A stretch of DNA of 64,000 bases from Streptomyces sp. NBC_01551 (GTDB lineage Bacteria; Actinomycetota; Actinomycetes; Streptomycetales; Streptomycetaceae), in assembly GCF_026339935.1 (NCBI RefSeq), contig NZ_JAPEPX010000001.1:3052001-3116000 (forward strand). Reading direction: 5' to 3'. The translations under genes were made by a program, and so were the position numbers. How positions within the stretch are numbered: the first letter of the stretch is position 1; each line of letters opens with the position of its first letter. Of this stretch, positions 33,285 to 41,975 are shown piece by piece. Below the pieces are notes generated by a model. That model was not told where the DNA came from, did not search any database, and saw only the letters and a program-made list of their open reading frames with translations.

Positions 33285-34166
33285 TCAGCCGAGCCCGAAG
33301 AGCCGGGCCCCGTTGTCGTGGCAGACGGCGCGCAGCCAGTGGTCGCCCAGCCCCAGGCGGTCGAGGGCGTCGAGCTGGTGCTCGTAGGGATAGGGGATGT
33401 TCGGGAAGTCGGTGCCGAGCAGGATCCGGTCCCCGAGGTCGGCGAGCCGGTCCCGCTCGCCCGGTGGGAAGCCGCAGAGCCGTTCGGAGAAGTCGGTGAA
33501 GGCCATGGTGGTGTCGAGCCGGACCTCGCCGTACCGGTCGGCCAGGTCGAGGAAGTCGGTGTACTCGGGCATGCCCATGTGCGCGATCACCAGGGGCAGC
33601 CTCGGGTGCCGGGACAGCAGCCGGGCGATCGGCTCGGGACCGGTGTGCTTGCCCGGGGCGGGCCCCGACCCGCAGTGGATCACGATGGGGACGCCGGCCT
33701 CGGCGAGCAGCCCCCAGACGGGGTCGAGGCGGTCGTCGTTCGGGTCGTAGCCGCCGACCTGGAGGTGCGCCTTGAAGATCCGGGCGCCCGCCTCCAGGGC
33801 CTGTCGTACGTACGCGCTCACGCCCTCCTCCGGGAAGAAGGTCGCGGTGTGCAGGCAGTCGGGGGTCCGCGCGGCGAAGTCGGCGGACCAGGAGTTGAGC
33901 CAGGCGGCCATCGCGGGCTTGTGCGGGTACAGCATCGCGGTGAAGGCCCGGACGCCGAACTCCCGCAGCAGCGCGACCCGCCGCTCCTCCTCGTGCCGGT
34001 AGGTGATGGGCCACGCGACGCCGGTCAGCGGGCCGACCGCGTCGAAGTAGTCCCAGACCTTCTCCAGGACCCGCTCGGGCATGAAGTGGGTGTGGACGTC
34101 CACCAGTCCGGGCAGTCCCAGCCGCTCCCGGAAGGCGCGGATCGCCTCAGCCGTCGTCGCGGACAA
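33285..34166 (-). CDS. Amidohydrolase-family (TIM-barrel) protein
   Basis: 293 aa of the amidohydrolase-2 / ACMSD-like group: the VDVHTHFMPERVLEKVWDYF metal motif, VIHCGSG, LVIAHMGMPEYTDFLDLADR and the final LLGTDFPNIPYPYEHQLDAL with the conserved Asp. Translation appears to start at the TTG at 34166, overlapping the upstream monooxygenase gene by 20 bp. Members decarboxylate or hydrolyse small ring compounds; the substrate cannot be read from sequence. Confidence 0.85.
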   Translation of the reverse strand: MSATTAEAIRAFRERLGLPGLVDVHTHFMPERVLEKVWDYFDAVGPLTGVAWPITYRHEEERRVALLREFGVRAFTAMLYPHKPAMAAWLNSWSADFAARTPDCLHTATFFPEEGVSAYVRQALEAGARIFKAHLQVGGYDPNDDRLDPVWGLLAEAGVPIVIHCGSGPAPGKHTGPEPIARLLSRHPRLPLVIAHMGMPEYTDFLDLADRYGEVRLDTTMAFTDFSERLCGFPPGERDRLADLGDRILLGTDFPNIPYPYEHQLDALDRLGLGDHWLRAVCHDNGARLFGLG

Positions 34167-34488
34167 AGCCGTGGCTCCGCTCGACGGTCCCGACGTGCAG
34201 GGTGTAGCTCTCGTACCAGTGGGCGCGGCCCTGCTTCATGGCCGCCTGGTGCTCCAGGTCCTCGCGCCAGGCGGCCAGCGACGCGTGGTCGCGGAAGTAG
34301 GCGACGGTGATGCCGAGGCCGCCGGGGGTGCGCGCGAACTCGTAGCCGAGGAATCCCGGGTTGGCGCGGACGATCTCGTTCATCCGGGCGTTCGTCTCCG
34401 GGTAGCCGGTCTCGTCCGGGGTGCGCACATTGGTGAAGACGGCCATCAGGTAAGGCGGTTCGAATGCCTGTACGGGCTGGATGCTCAT
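34147..34488 (-). CDS. Antibiotic biosynthesis monooxygenase (ABM)-like protein
   Basis: 113 aa from the ATG at 34488, with GGAGGG before it. Single dimeric alpha/beta-barrel domain (MAVFTNVRTPDETGYPETNA, NPGFLGYEFARTPGGLGITV, YFRDHASLAAWREDLEHQAA). Cofactor-free monooxygenase or small-molecule-binding functions are known in the family. Its 3' end overlaps the amidohydrolase start by 20 bp, so the two probably work on the same compound. Confidence 0.82.
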   Translation of the reverse strand: MSIQPVQAFEPPYLMAVFTNVRTPDETGYPETNARMNEIVRANPGFLGYEFARTPGGLGITVAYFRDHASLAAWREDLEHQAAMKQGRAHWYESYTLHVGTVERSHGFVRDDG

Positions 34489-34580
34489 GCCCTCCACCCT
34501 CGGCGGCGGCCCCCGGCGTGTCCACCGGAAAGCGGCCCCCGGGGCCAAAGGGATCCAAGTTTTGACCTTGTGGCCCAGGT

Positions 34581-35477
34581 TCAGAACAACCCGTCCTGCT
34601 CGGCCGCCGGCCCGGCGACCGCGATCTCCGCCACGGGCACGTCGGTGCCGGGGCCCGCCTCCGCGCCGTCCGCCGCGGGAGCCACCAGCTCCCAGCCGGC
34701 CAGCAGCCGGGTGTCCACCACGAGCCCGTCCGCGAAGTGCAGGTCCGGCCCGGCCGCGCCCGCCAGCCGGCCCGCCACGGTCCCGCCCGGCACCAGCTCC
34801 GTGACCACCCGCGCCGCTCCCGGCAGCCCGGCCGTCCCGAACGCCTCGGCGTGGTCGACGACTTCGCAGCCCACCCGCTCCAGCGACTCCGGCCAGCCCG
34901 GCAGCGCCGCCGCCCGGGCGTACAGCTCGGCGACCTCCCCGGCCCGCTCGGCGGCCGGCGGCAAGTGGGCCCGTACGGCGCGCTTACGGGCGTACGCGAT
35001 CCGGTCGGGCACGCCCAGCGCCGCCCGCAGCAGCTCCTCGGTCCGGCGGGTCGCCATCAACGGCCCCCGCCCCAGCCAGCTCCAGGTCACCGCGCCCTGC
35101 TCCAGCAGCCGGACCGCGCCCCGCTCCTCGGCGGTGATGCCGACCTTGACCATCCCGGGCCCGAACCACGCCAGGTACACCCGGTACGTGCGCGGATCGG
35201 CGGCGTTGGTGTCGGCGGCCACCGAGAACGAGCGGTCCAGCCGGGCGCACTCGGGGCACTGGGCGCTCCCGGACCGCCCCGGCACGACCCGGTCCGTCGG
35301 GCACGCGGTCCGCTTCCCCGCCCGCCACACGCCGAGGCAGTGCCGTTCGCCCCGCGCGGCGAACGCGAGGGGCTGTCCGTACGCGAGCGGGCTGCTCCGC
35401 TCGCCGCGCCCCTCCCCGTACCAGCCGATGGCCGGGCTCCCGCCGCTCCACCGGATGCCGGTGCACCGCCAGGTCAC
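34581..35477 (-). CDS. DUF2797 protein, zinc-ribbon plus GIY-YIG-like core
   Basis: 298 aa. The visible parts are HCLGVWRAGKRTACPTDR and CPECARLDRSF (Cys/His positions that could bind zinc). A central TYRVYLAWFGPGMVKVGITA ... RLLEQGA resembles the core of GIY-YIG nucleases (Y-x-Y plus V-K-V-G-I-T). Function uncharacterised; the nuclease resemblance is my reading. The GTG at 35477 overlaps the stop of the AsnC gene as GTGA. Confidence 0.75.
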   Translation of the reverse strand: MTWRCTGIRWSGGSPAIGWYGEGRGERSSPLAYGQPLAFAARGERHCLGVWRAGKRTACPTDRVVPGRSGSAQCPECARLDRSFSVAADTNAADPRTYRVYLAWFGPGMVKVGITAEERGAVRLLEQGAVTWSWLGRGPLMATRRTEELLRAALGVPDRIAYARKRAVRAHLPPAAERAGEVAELYARAAALPGWPESLERVGCEVVDHAEAFGTAGLPGAARVVTELVPGGTVAGRLAGAAGPDLHFADGLVVDTRLLAGWELVAPAADGAEAGPGTDVPVAEIAVAGPAAEQDGLF

Positions 35478-35908
35478 AGCGGGAGCGGGCGCTCGAAGAA
35501 GGTGTCCAGGACCACGGTCGCGTGCGTGCCGCTGACGCCGTCGATGGCGTAGAGGCGGCGCAGCACGTCCTGCAACTGCTCGGTCGACGCCGTGCGCACC
35601 TTCACCAGCACGGAGGCGCTGCCCGCGATGACGTGCGCCTCCTGGATCTCGGCGATCCCTTCGAACGCGGCTCCCGAGTCCCCCATCCAGGCGTTGGAGT
35701 CGACCATCACGTAGGCCAGCACCCCGCTCCCGACGGCGGCCGGGTCCACGTCGACGGTCGTCCGCCGAATCACCCCGCGCTCGCGCAGTTTGCGCACCCG
35801 TTCGTGGGTGGCCCCGGCCGACAGCCCGACGGCCGCGCCGAGCGCGGCGTAGGACTGGCCCGCGTCCTGCTGGAGGCTCTGGACGAGCGCCCGGTCGATG
35901 TCGTCCAC
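35474..35908 (-). CDS. Lrp/AsnC-family transcriptional regulator
   Basis: 144 aa from the GTG at 35908, with GGAGGA seven bases upstream; this trims a 19-residue upstream extension. The N-terminal HTH (DDIDRALVQSLQQDAGQSYA, GAAVGLSAGATHERVRKLRE) is followed by an RAM ligand-binding domain (VIAGSASVLVKVRTASTEQL, LYAIDGVSGTHATVVLDTFF). Family members sense amino acids as multimers. Translationally coupled to the DUF2797 gene. Confidence 0.9.
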   Translation of the reverse strand: MDDIDRALVQSLQQDAGQSYAALGAAVGLSAGATHERVRKLRERGVIRRTTVDVDPAAVGSGVLAYVMVDSNAWMGDSGAAFEGIAEIQEAHVIAGSASVLVKVRTASTEQLQDVLRRLYAIDGVSGTHATVVLDTFFERPLPL

Positions 35909-36089
35909 GCGATCTTCCTCCCATTGGCCCGCCGACTCTTGCGAAGACGGTACCTGATCCTGCAATCACACCATCGCACCGAACAAAATTCGGAATCGTG
36001 ATGACCGGGAGGAATCACGTCATCCACTGCCGACCCGGTGACCGACTGACGGGCCACCGGGGCTTCGCCGGGTCCCGCTTCGCGGCTGC

Positions 36090-36317
36090 TCACTCGTGAT
36101 GTCGGTGACGGGCCTCCTGCGCGTTCTGTGACCCCAGCCCCTCACCGTCCCCGAGCCTGCGCCCGCCCCCTTCCACCTCCCCGCGCCAGGCTCGCCGAAC
36201 CCGGCGCCACGAGGCGAACAGCTCGGGCAGCCGGTCCAGGATGTCCTTCAGCGCGAAGATCGCCATGGCCACGACGCCGGCGGCGCCCAGGATGGTGACG
36301 ATGAGTGTGTCGCCCAA
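36090..36317 (-). CDS. Possible 75-aa membrane protein
   Basis: Candidate from the TTG at 36317, with GGAGAG eight bases upstream. One hydrophobic segment (TLIVTILGAAGVVAMAIFAL) is followed by an amphipathic basic helix (ELFASWRRVRRAWRGEVEGG) and a His-rich end. Codon use fits a real gene only moderately. A longer reading from 36416 is also open. No family recognised. Confidence 0.38.
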   Translation of the reverse strand: MGDTLIVTILGAAGVVAMAIFALKDILDRLPELFASWRRVRRAWRGEVEGGGRRLGDGEGLGSQNAQEARHRHHE

Positions 36318-36730
36318 CGCTTCGATCTCTCCGTGAGGGTGGTCGAAGCGCGGCCCTTCGGCGGGAAGCAGCTCGACCACGTTCGCAACATGGCCGAACC
36401 GACCTTCCGCCGGCACAGAAACTCAGTTCAGGGCACGAGGCCCTGTCGTACGGGTACAGCTGGGCACTGCACATGCGGTACGAAGCCCCGCACGGGGCGC
36501 CAACAGATCAAGCGGACGAGGATGCCGGTCCCCTGCCCGTCTGAAATCTGTCCTTCCTGGCACCCCAGCACGAAGCCGGGCCGCCCAGGGCGCGGACAGG
36601 CGCGTTAGCCTCGCGCCTGAGATTGGTCCCAACCCTAAGGCGAACGCCCGCCGCTCCAGGCCGCCCGACCGATGTTGACCACCCGGCGACCGGCCCCGAC
36701 CGAAGCGGGCCGCTCATGGCCGGGGTCCGA
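36318..36730. other. 413-bp region with no supported gene
   Basis: Short ORFs in several frames (for example 36305-36544 on the plus strand) lack ribosome-binding sites or recognisable content. I see no RNA gene or repeat. Confidence 0.4.
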
Positions 36731-37096
36731 CTACCGCGCGACGAACTGCGTGAGGATCGCCTGCACCTCGTAGATGTTCACTCCCTTGGTGAACGTCTTC
36801 TCGATCGGCGCCGCCGTGCCCGAGATCCAGATCTTGAGCTCGGCGTCGAGGTCGAAGTGGCCGGCGGTCTCCACGGAGAAGTGCGTGATGCTCCGGTACG
36901 GGATGGAGTGGTACTCCACCTTCTTCCCGGTGAGCCCCTGCTTGTCGACGAGCACCAGCCGCCGGTCGGTGAACAGGATCGTGTCGCGGATCAGCACGTA
37001 CGCGGCGTGTACCTGCTCCCCCTGGCCGAGCAGCCGCGCGTAGTCGCGCTGCGCCGTCGTCGGATCGGTGGAGTGCGCGTTCCCGAACAAGCCCAT
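36731..37096 (-). CDS. Bacterial PH-domain protein
   Basis: 121 aa, single bPH fold: GQGEQVHAAYVLIRDTILFT, DRRLVLVDKQGLTGKKVEYH, SIPYRSITHFSVETAGHFDL, DAELKIWISGT and a closing C-terminal helix (GVNIYEVQAILTQFVAR). The family occurs widely in actinobacteria and Bacillus (YvbH-like); function unknown, perhaps scaffold at the membrane. The ATG at 37096 is preceded by GGGGGG. Confidence 0.85.
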   Translation of the reverse strand: MGLFGNAHSTDPTTAQRDYARLLGQGEQVHAAYVLIRDTILFTDRRLVLVDKQGLTGKKVEYHSIPYRSITHFSVETAGHFDLDAELKIWISGTAAPIEKTFTKGVNIYEVQAILTQFVAR

Positions 37097-37272
37097 GAGG
37101 GTCCCCCCTTTTACCGGTGCCGGAACCGGCTTCGGAACCCGTTCCGGACGTTCTGCCCGAAACCGTATCCAGGGCCCCCACGCTCCGGCGTCCCCCGCCG
37201 GACCGACCCCGACCCGGAGGCTCCCCCGAGTCCGCCCTCCCCACAGGGGAGGAGACGGACGGCGGACAACGC

Positions 37273-37304
37273 AAGAGGCCCCCCGGCGAACCGGGGGGCC
37301 TCTT
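37273..37304 (-). terminator. Terminator after tRNA-Arg(ACG)
   Basis: A perfect 14-bp stem (37273-37286 with 37291-37304) and CGAA tetraloop, directly downstream of the leftward tRNA. Confidence 0.8.
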
Positions 37305-37310
37305 CGGCTG

Positions 37311-37383
37311 TGCACTCGGCAGGATTCGAACCTGCAACCTTCTGATCCGTAGTCAGATGCTCTATCCGTTAAGCTACGAGTGC
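37311..37383 (-). tRNA. tRNA-Arg(ACG)
   Basis: 73 nt: acceptor GCACTCG pairs with CGAGTGC, anticodon loop CTACGGA (anticodon ACG, the substrate of TadA), T-loop GGTTCGAATCC. CCA not encoded. Confidence 0.93.
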
Positions 37384-37602
37384 TTGGGCTTCCCGGGGTT
37401 TTGCGCCCCGTTGGCCTTGCGAGAACAACAATACATGGACCTCGGCGGGACGCGAAATCCATTAGGCGAACCGCACCTGACCTGCGGAAACACGCGGATT
37501 GAAGATCATCCGCAGCGCGGCTGGGGCGGGGGGCGGACCGTCGAGTTCCGGGCAGCGGGGGCGGCGGGGCCGCACTCGCGCGGGGTAGAGCCGGAACGCA
37601 CG

Positions 37603-37632
37603 GGAGCCCCGGTCCATGAGGACCGGGGCTCC
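37603..37632 (-). terminator. Terminator after tRNA-Ser(GCT)
   Basis: GGAGCCCCGGTCC (37603-37615) pairs with GGACCGGGGCTCC (37620-37632). Confidence 0.75.
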
Positions 37633-37640
37633 GTAAGGTG

Positions 37641-37731
37641 CGGAGGCGGAGGGATTTGAACCCTCGATGGGGGGTAAGCCCCAAACCGCATTAGCAGTGC
37701 GGCGCCATAGACCGGACTAGGCGACGCCTCC
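37641..37731 (-). tRNA. tRNA-Ser(GCT)
   Basis: 91-nt class II tRNA: acceptor GGAGGCG pairs with CGCCTCC, anticodon loop CTGCTAA (GCT), long variable arm, T-loop GGTTCAAATCC. CCA not encoded. Confidence 0.93.
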
Positions 37732-37938
37732 AGCACACCCCCGCATACGAGGGTGCGTGCAGATGATGACACAGGCCAGGGGCCGGTCACCAATCCGCTC
37801 CCACGGTACAAGGAGCGGAGGCCACAGGGCAAAGCCTTTCGACGGGCGGCGGGGAAGGTCGGGGCGACCGGGTTCGCAACGTCGGGGCGCGCACGTCGTT
37901 GGTCAGGCGTACGACGTACGGACGACCTGGAGTGCCTC

Positions 37939-38376
37939 ATGCTGCGTCTCGCCGCCTTCGCCGTCACCTCGGCCCTGGCCACCACGGCCCTCGGCCCACT
38001 GCCACCGCTGCCGACGCTGCCCGTGGGCCGGCTGCTGGGCGCCGGGCCCGACCGGCTCACCATCACCGTCTCCGGCACCGGCAACCGCCGGGCCGACGGC
38101 GAGTACCGGCTGGAGTGCAACCCGGTCGGCGGAAACCACCCCGAGGCCCAGCAGGCCTGCGCCCGCCTCGACGAGTTCGCGAAAGCGGGCAAAGACCCCT
38201 TCGTGCCCGACCCGAAGCGGCAGCTGTGCACGATGCAGGACGGCGGACCGGCCACCGCCCGCGTCACCGGAACCTGGCAGGGGCACAAAGTGGACACCAC
38301 GTTCCGGCGGAAGAACGGTTGTGAGATCAGCCGTTGGAAGGATTTGGAACCCGTGCTTCCGCCCGCGCGTGGCTGA
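37939..38376 (+). CDS. Subtilisin inhibitor-like (SSI family) secreted protein
   Basis: 145 aa from the ATG at 37939, with GGAG upstream. Signal-like N-terminus (MLRLAAFAVTSALATTALGP). The SSI fold is recognisable by its Cys pattern and motifs: RLECNPVGGNHPEAQQACAR, the reactive loop LCTMQDGGPATARVTGTWQG and TTFRRKNGCEISRWK. By alignment with SSI the P1 residue is the Met after C-T. Proline replacements usual around the loop differ (QDGGP instead of YDPV), so inhibitor strength is uncertain. SSI proteins control extracellular proteases in Streptomyces. Confidence 0.85.
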   Translation: MLRLAAFAVTSALATTALGPLPPLPTLPVGRLLGAGPDRLTITVSGTGNRRADGEYRLECNPVGGNHPEAQQACARLDEFAKAGKDPFVPDPKRQLCTMQDGGPATARVTGTWQGHKVDTTFRRKNGCEISRWKDLEPVLPPARG

Positions 38377-38494
38377 CCAGCGAGGATGCCGGGATCCGCG
38401 CGATCCACCCCGCATCCGCCACCCCGCCGCGGGGCTGTGCCCTTAGACTCCTCCCGTGACATGCCGGTAGTTGTGGTCAGGGAGGAAGCTCGTC

Positions 38495-41400
38495 GTGAGC
38501 AGCAGGCCATCCCGAGGCGCTGCTCGCCTCGCAGCAATACTCGACGCTCTTCCGGACGCGCTTTTGCTCGTCAACGCCAACGGCACGGTCGTCAACGCGA
38601 ATTCGATCGCCCTTGAGGTCATGGAGAGCCCCGGCACCGGGCTCGTCGGCCGCGGTGTGCTCGACCTCCTGCCCGAGTTCGACTCCAAGCTGATCCCCGG
38701 CTCCATGCGCCGGCCCGGCGAGGACGAGGGCGGCCGCGCCAGGCCGAAGCGCATGATCGCGCGCCGCACCGACGGCTCCGAGTTCCCCGTAGAGGTCACC
38801 AGCGCCCATCTCGACGGCCGCGACGCCTACCGCGAGCCCCAGCCCTCGTACACCGGCGACGAGCTGCTGATGCTCGTCGTACGGGACCTCTCCGAAACCG
38901 TGGACACCGAGGCCGAGCTGGCCCGCTCGCAGCGGCAGACCGAGATGATCCTGCGGGCCGCCGCCGAGGGCGTCGTGGGCACCGACACGGACGGCCGGGT
39001 CGTCCTGGTCAATCCGGCCGCCGCGCAGATCCTCGGCTACCGCGCCACCGATCTCGGCAACCGCGAGCTGCACGGGCTGATCCAGCACTCGCGCGCCGAC
39101 GGCTCGCCGTTCCCCTTCGAGGAATCCCCGCTCGCCGACACCCTGCGCAGCGGCCGCAAGCACCGGGTCCGCGGCCAGGTGCTGTGGAACAAGTCCGGAC
39201 AGCCGGTCGCCGTGGACCTGACGACCTCGCCCGTACGGGACGGGGAACTGCTCGTCGGCGCCGTGATGACCTTCACCGACCGGCGCCGCTACGACGCGCT
39301 CGCGGCGCGCCACGCCCAGCTGCTGGCCGTCCTCGGGGACTCCCTGCGCGGTCCGCTGGACGAACTGCGCGGCGAACTGGCGACGCTGGCCGCCGATGAC
39401 GCGGGCCAGCTGTGGCCGGAGGCCAACCAGCTGCTGCACCACCTGGCCGCCGGGTACTCCCGGATGACCACGCTGGTGGACAACGTGCTCGGCTTCCAGC
39501 GCCTGGACGCCGGCACCGACAAGCTCGCCAAGAAGAAGGTCCTGATCAACACGGTCGTCGCGGCCGGTGTCGACGGGGCCGTCGAGCTGATCGGCCCCGG
39601 GCGGGCGCAGTTCGCGATCCACGCGCCGACCATCGAGGCCGAGGTGGACGCGGAGCGGATCTCGACCGCGCTCGCGCACCTGGTCGCGGACGTCGCCGGG
39701 GTCGACGCCACCGGCAAGACGCCCCAGGGCAGCGGGTACATGGACTCCACGATCGTGGTGGCCGCCGCGCAGCGGGGTGATGTCGTACGGATCGAGGTGC
39801 GCGGGCCGTACGAGGGCGGCAACCCGGTGCACGAGCCGATCGTGCGGGGCATCGTGGCCGCGCACGACGGGGTGCTCCAGACCGTCGAGGTCCCGGGCGC
39901 TCCGGGCGGCGCCTACGTGCTGGAGCTGCCGCTGGGTGCGGGAGCCGGGACGGTGACGCTGCCCGAGCCGGCGCAGGAGCCGGAGAGCGGCAAGGGCGCC
40001 GAGGACGGCTCGGACGACCGGGACGGGGCCAAGGCGGGCGCCGCCGCCGCTCCCGGCGGGCGGCGTGCCCGGCGCGGTGTGGACGCCTTCCTGGAGGACG
40101 AGGCGGCCGAGGCCGCCGGAGCGGCCTCCGCCAAGGCCGCCAAGGCCGTCGAGGGCCGCGAGGGTCGCGAGGGCGGGGGCGCGCTGGCGCTGCCGTCCGG
40201 GCGGCGGCGCGGCGGCGAGGACGGCGCCCCCGACGCGGGGCCCGAGCTCGCGCAGTCCCCGGTGAATCCGGCGGGCCTGGGCACCGGGCGCCGTCGCGGC
40301 CGGGACGGCGACGGCAGCGGTGACGGCGGCCAGGGCGGCCCCGGGCGGCCCGTGCCCCCGCAGGGCACCGCCATGCCCGCGCTGCCGCCGGTGCCGGTGC
40401 CCCCGATCCCGGTGACCGAGCATCCGGCGGGGCGCCGCCGGGCGCTGGGTCCGGCCGGTCCCGCGGCCCGGCCCGGCGGTCCGGTGCCGGCGACGGGGCT
40501 CGCCTCTCCTGCTGCCGCTCCGGCCCCGGCCTCGGCCCGGCCGATCGCTCCCGAGGGCGGTTTCGCGCTGCCCGCCGGGCCGACCCCGGCCGCCGCGCCG
40601 GTTCCGGATGCCGCGCCGGTTCCGGATGCCGCGCCGGTTCCGGATGCCGCGCCGGTGGCTCCGGTGCCTCCGGCTCCGGCCGCGCCTTCCGTACCGCAGG
40701 CCCACGCCATGGCCGGTGCCGTGCCCGCTCCCGCCGGGGCCGACGCCGACGGTGAGACCCCGGGCGGACGGCGGGCCCGCCGGACGCTGAGCGCCCCCGC
40801 CGCGCAGCCCGAGACCCCCGACACGCAGGCCGCCGAGGCCGCGCCGGACTCCGGGGGACCGGTGCCCCCGACCGGGCGGCGCCGCGCGCTGCCCGCGACC
40901 CCCGCGTGGCCCGTACCGGCCGCTCGGACCCCCGATGACGACGAGGCCGCCGCCGGGCCGGTGTCCGTACCCGGTGCCCGTCGGCCGCAGGAGGCCCCGG
41001 CGGAGTCCGGGCAGCCCATCAGCGTCCGCGCGCTCGGCACCCTGGGCCAGGGCATCTCGGTCGACGCCTCCGGCTCCGGCCGCCGTCGCCGGCTCGCCGA
41101 GCCCGCGCCCCAGGGACGGGCGTTCGCCATAGGAGCCCCCGAGGCGGGCTCCGCCGAGGGTCCCGAGCCGCTGGACGGCCCGGGGGGCGCCGTCGAGGTG
41201 GTCAACCGGCCCGTACCGCTGCCCGTGGACGACGAGCTGCCGCCGGAGCCGCTGGACAACCCGCGCCGGCTGCTGGTGTGGCCCGCGCCCGACGCGCAGA
41301 CCCAGCAGGCGCTCAGCGACCGCGGCTACCGCCCGGTGATCGTGCACTCCCGTGAGGAGGTGGACGCGCAGATCGCCGCGTTCCCCGCCGCGCTGTTCGT

Positions 41401-41962
41401 GGACCCGCTCACAGGGCCCATCACCCGGACCGCTCTGCAGTCCCTGCGCCAGGCCGCGGTGGCCGCCGAGGTTCCCGTGCTGGTAACGGCCGGGCTGGGG
41501 CACGCCACCCGCGAGGCGGCGTACGGCGCGGATCCCGCCGTTCTCCTCAAGGCGCTCGCGCCCCGGGACAGCGAACAGCACCCCTCCCGCGTGCTGCTGA
41601 TCGAGGAGCACGACGAGATCGCGACCGCGCTGACGGCCGCGCTGGAGCGGCGCGGCCTCCAAGTCGCCCGGGCCGGAGCCGACACCGACGCGGTGGAGCC
41701 GGCGACCCGGATGCGGCCCAACCTGGTGGTCATGGACCTGATGCAGGTCCGTCGGCGGCGAGCCGGGATCGTGGACTGGCTGCGCGCCAACGGGCAGTTG
41801 AACCGGACGCCGCTGGTCGTCTACACGACGGACGGGATCGATCCCGCCGAACTGCCGCGGCTGGCCTCCGGCGAGAGCGTGCTCTTCCTCGCCGAGCGGG
41901 CCACCACGGCGGACGTACAGGGCCGAATCGTGGACCTGCTGGCCAAGATCGGAACCAACTAG
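38495..41962 (+). CDS. Large PAS/degenerate histidine kinase/receiver-like protein
   Basis: 1155 aa from the GTG at 38495, with GGGAGG upstream. Two PAS domains (about 8-125 and 145-265; VVNANSIALEVMESPG, VLVNPAAAQILGYRATDLGN) are followed by a DHp-like region (LLAVLGDSLRGPLDELRGEL) in which the H-box His is Asp. An ATPase-like domain follows, without the N-box Asn or the GTGLGL motif. About 420 disordered Pro/Ala/Arg-rich residues follow, including PVPDAAPVPDAAPVPDAAPV. Then come two receiver-like domains, the last with IEEHDE in place of the acidic pair. It may be a scaffold or sensor without kinase activity. Confidence 0.75.
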   Translation: MSSRPSRGAARLAAILDALPDALLLVNANGTVVNANSIALEVMESPGTGLVGRGVLDLLPEFDSKLIPGSMRRPGEDEGGRARPKRMIARRTDGSEFPVEVTSAHLDGRDAYREPQPSYTGDELLMLVVRDLSETVDTEAELARSQRQTEMILRAAAEGVVGTDTDGRVVLVNPAAAQILGYRATDLGNRELHGLIQHSRADGSPFPFEESPLADTLRSGRKHRVRGQVLWNKSGQPVAVDLTTSPVRDGELLVGAVMTFTDRRRYDALAARHAQLLAVLGDSLRGPLDELRGELATLAADDAGQLWPEANQLLHHLAAGYSRMTTLVDNVLGFQRLDAGTDKLAKKKVLINTVVAAGVDGAVELIGPGRAQFAIHAPTIEAEVDAERISTALAHLVADVAGVDATGKTPQGSGYMDSTIVVAAAQRGDVVRIEVRGPYEGGNPVHEPIVRGIVAAHDGVLQTVEVPGAPGGAYVLELPLGAGAGTVTLPEPAQEPESGKGAEDGSDDRDGAKAGAAAAPGGRRARRGVDAFLEDEAAEAAGAASAKAAKAVEGREGREGGGALALPSGRRRGGEDGAPDAGPELAQSPVNPAGLGTGRRRGRDGDGSGDGGQGGPGRPVPPQGTAMPALPPVPVPPIPVTEHPAGRRRALGPAGPAARPGGPVPATGLASPAAAPAPASARPIAPEGGFALPAGPTPAAAPVPDAAPVPDAAPVPDAAPVAPVPPAPAAPSVPQAHAMAGAVPAPAGADADGETPGGRRARRTLSAPAAQPETPDTQAAEAAPDSGGPVPPTGRRRALPATPAWPVPAARTPDDDEAAAGPVSVPGARRPQEAPAESGQPISVRALGTLGQGISVDASGSGRRRRLAEPAPQGRAFAIGAPEAGSAEGPEPLDGPGGAVEVVNRPVPLPVDDELPPEPLDNPRRLLVWPAPDAQTQQALSDRGYRPVIVHSREEVDAQIAAFPAALFVDPLTGPITRTALQSLRQAAVAAEVPVLVTAGLGHATREAAYGADPAVLLKALAPRDSEQHPSRVLLIEEHDEIATALTAALERRGLQVARAGADTDAVEPATRMRPNLVVMDLMQVRRRRAGIVDWLRANGQLNRTPLVVYTTDGIDPAELPRLASGESVLFLAERATTADVQGRIVDLLAKIGTN
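40600..40658. repeat. 21-bp tandem repeat coding PVPDAA
   Basis: Three near-perfect copies of GCGCCGGTTCCGGATGCC (18-21 bp) in the disordered linker of the PAS protein. Confidence 0.7.
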
Positions 41963-41975
41963 TCATCCTGGCCGC

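Noticed and set aside
36305..36544. Rightward 79-codon ORF
   Set aside because: Weak start context, composition unlike neighbours and antisense to the candidate at 36090.
38477..41662. 1061-codon leftward ORF opposite the PAS protein
   Set aside because: No ribosome-binding site or domain, and low-complexity reverse reading of the Pro/Ala linker.
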